Assembly: GCA_964350195.1 (NCBI GenBank)
Contig: CAYGJB010000023.1
Coordinates: 1-15,726, forward strand
Direction of reading: 5' to 3'
DNA: 15,726 bases
Origin: JAJCZB01 sp964350195
GTDB lineage: Bacteria; Babelota; Babeliae; Babelales; Vermiphilaceae
Shown: positions 15,107 through 15,726 of the stretch, piece after piece
Layout of the letters: each line of letters begins with the position of its first letter
How positions within the stretch are numbered: position 1 is the stretch's first letter
Position numbers and translations under genes: made by a program
The notes under the pieces: generated by a model
What the model was told of the DNA's origin: nothing
What the model saw: only the letters and a program-made list of their open reading frames with translations
Databases searched by the model: none

Positions 15107-15150
15107 GTAGGGCTGCTTATCAAGCAGCCCTACCGATGTTATTATTTTTT
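15107..15150 (+). terminator. Strong intrinsic terminator after acpP
   Basis: GTAGGGCTGCTT (15107-15118) pairs perfectly with AAGCAGCCCTAC (15122-15133) around a three-base loop. T-rich sequence follows from about 15139 (TTATTATTTTTT). It begins 4 bases after the acpP stop and closes the rpmF-to-acpP run. Lying between convergent genes, the hairpin may also act on the minus-strand gene, though no T-run follows on that side. Confidence 0.88.
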
Positions 15151-15546
15151 ATTTTCCCTTTTTTTTCTATATGGATCCACCGGTCTTTCCAGAACCTTCT
15201 CAGTGATTTTTGCTTTTAAGTTTTTATTATTAAATACCTTAAAATAAGCATTTTTCTCTTCTGGAATGTTGCTTTCGGATTCCATTTTCTTGATATCTGT
15301 AAAGATAAGGGACATATTTTTAAGTTCTTTACGTTCTTGTTCTTTTGACGCCTTGATAGCTATTAGTTGTTTATTTATCGCTGTTTCTTGCTTTCCTAAA
15401 CGATTAATCCACTTTATTTTATCTTGATCACTCATAGCACCTACTAGAGCCGCTGTTACAGGTGTATAAAACTTATTGTTAAAGACCATCCACCTATTAT
15501 AGGTGACAAGAGGATAAAATATTATGATTTTGATTTGCCGATTCAA
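15142..15546 (-). CDS. Lysine-rich protein of unknown function, possibly the 3' part of a decayed gene
   Basis: The frame of 134 codons begins at TTG (15546) without a ribosome site. An internal ATG at 15489 gives 115 residues, with AGGTGG touching the ATG, too close for a normal site, and TATAAT at 15501-15496 just before it. Neither start is convincing. The product is basic, with a helical Lys/Glu-rich middle (about 46-85) and a very basic end (PYRKKRENKK). No known domain is recognised and the coding-like texture is clear. Codons just upstream continue with protein-like sequence in another frame, so it may be the tail of a frameshifted gene. It is convergent with acpP across the terminator. 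Confidence 0.5.
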   Translation of the reverse strand: MNRQIKIIIFYPLVTYNRWMVFNNKFYTPVTAALVGAMSDQDKIKWINRLGKQETAINKQLIAIKASKEQERKELKNMSLIFTDIKKMESESNIPEEKNAYFKVFNNKNLKAKITEKVLERPVDPYRKKRENKK

Positions 15547-15698
15547 TAGGCTTTAGGAAAAAGATCATTCCCAATTTATCCATACGCTCTATTGAGAGAG
15601 GATATATATTAATTCCATTCTTGTTCAAAATTCAGTTCTTCTCTTATAAGGGGTATTTTTTTTCTGGCTTTGAACCTATCCCAAAATTCATAAGTACC
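15497..15698 (-). pseudogene. Possible decayed coding fragments upstream of the lysine-rich ORF
   Basis: Two short minus-strand frames look more like protein than chance. One (15698-15609) reads from GTYEFWDRFKARKK through EELNFEQEWN to a stop. The other (15628-15497) includes INIYPLSIERMDKLGMIFFL and ends inside the start of the lysine-rich ORF. Both lack good starts, and they sit in different frames, as expected for a gene broken by frameshifts. Alternatively this is AT-rich spacer. I recognise no family. Confidence 0.25.
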
Positions 15699-15726
15699 TC
15701 AAAGTGTAGAATGTAGCGGCAATTTG
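15673..15726 (+). repeat. Dispersed repeat, copy B (cut by window edge)
   Basis: This matches copy A (2083-2133) in AACCTATCC, AAAATT, ATAAGTA and GTAGCGGYAATTT, and its core matches copy C (117-134, reversed) in 17 of 18 bases. It ends at the window edge just where the right arm of the hairpin should begin. Confidence 0.6.

Noticed and set aside
1..15726. CRISPR arrays, tRNA or rRNA genes, riboswitches
   Set aside because: No regularly spaced repeats, cloverleaf or rRNA-like conserved blocks were found by eye on either strand. Small RNAs cannot be excluded without computation.

Overview
The window is AT-rich bacterial DNA with densely packed genes, almost all on the + strand. It reads like the genome of a reduced, host-associated Gram-negative-type bacterium. 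My best guess is the candidate phylum Dependentiae (TM6), which lives inside protists. That guess rests on a secreted RING-finger protein beside a secreted M48-like protein, a DprA gene, a Tro-type metal transporter and a broken-up fatty-acid gene cluster. It is inference from content; no 16S or marker phylogeny is possible here.

Layout. Positions 1-288 hold no convincing gene, only inverted repeats and one copy of a dispersed repeat. Positions 289-2071 carry a pair of exported proteins: an M48-type peptidase relative without its HEXXH residues, and a membrane-anchored coiled-coil protein ending in a RING finger. Positions 2072-2513 are a 442-base spacer with a second repeat copy, a terminator hairpin, a doubtful small ORF and a possible gyrA promoter. 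Positions 2514-9766 form a tight run: gyrA, dprA, then a four-gene metal ABC transporter (binding protein, ATPase, two permeases) matching the troABCD layout. Positions 9767-9975 hold a good sigma70-type promoter. Positions 9976-15103 run rpmF, plsX, an RRM-like gene, a membrane-anchored TPR-like gene, gltX, fabD and acpP, closed by a strong terminator at 15107-15133. Positions 15142-15726 hold a lysine-rich minus-strand ORF, an apparently decayed stretch upstream of it, and a third repeat copy cut by the window edge.

How the genes work together. GyrA and DprA handle DNA topology and uptake or recombination. The Tro system imports Mn, Zn or Fe. L32, GluRS and possibly the RRM protein belong to translation or RNA biology. 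PlsX, FabD and AcpP belong to acyl-ACP and phospholipid metabolism. The FabD here lacks the catalytic serine, the adjacent histidine and the malonate-binding arginine, so the fatty-acid part may be non-canonical.

Most unusual points: the FabD homologue without a nucleophile; the exported pair of a pseudo-M48 protein and a RING protein lying between inverted repeat copies; the dispersed repeat with its 13-bp hairpin; and glutamines at both main quinolone-contact positions of GyrA.
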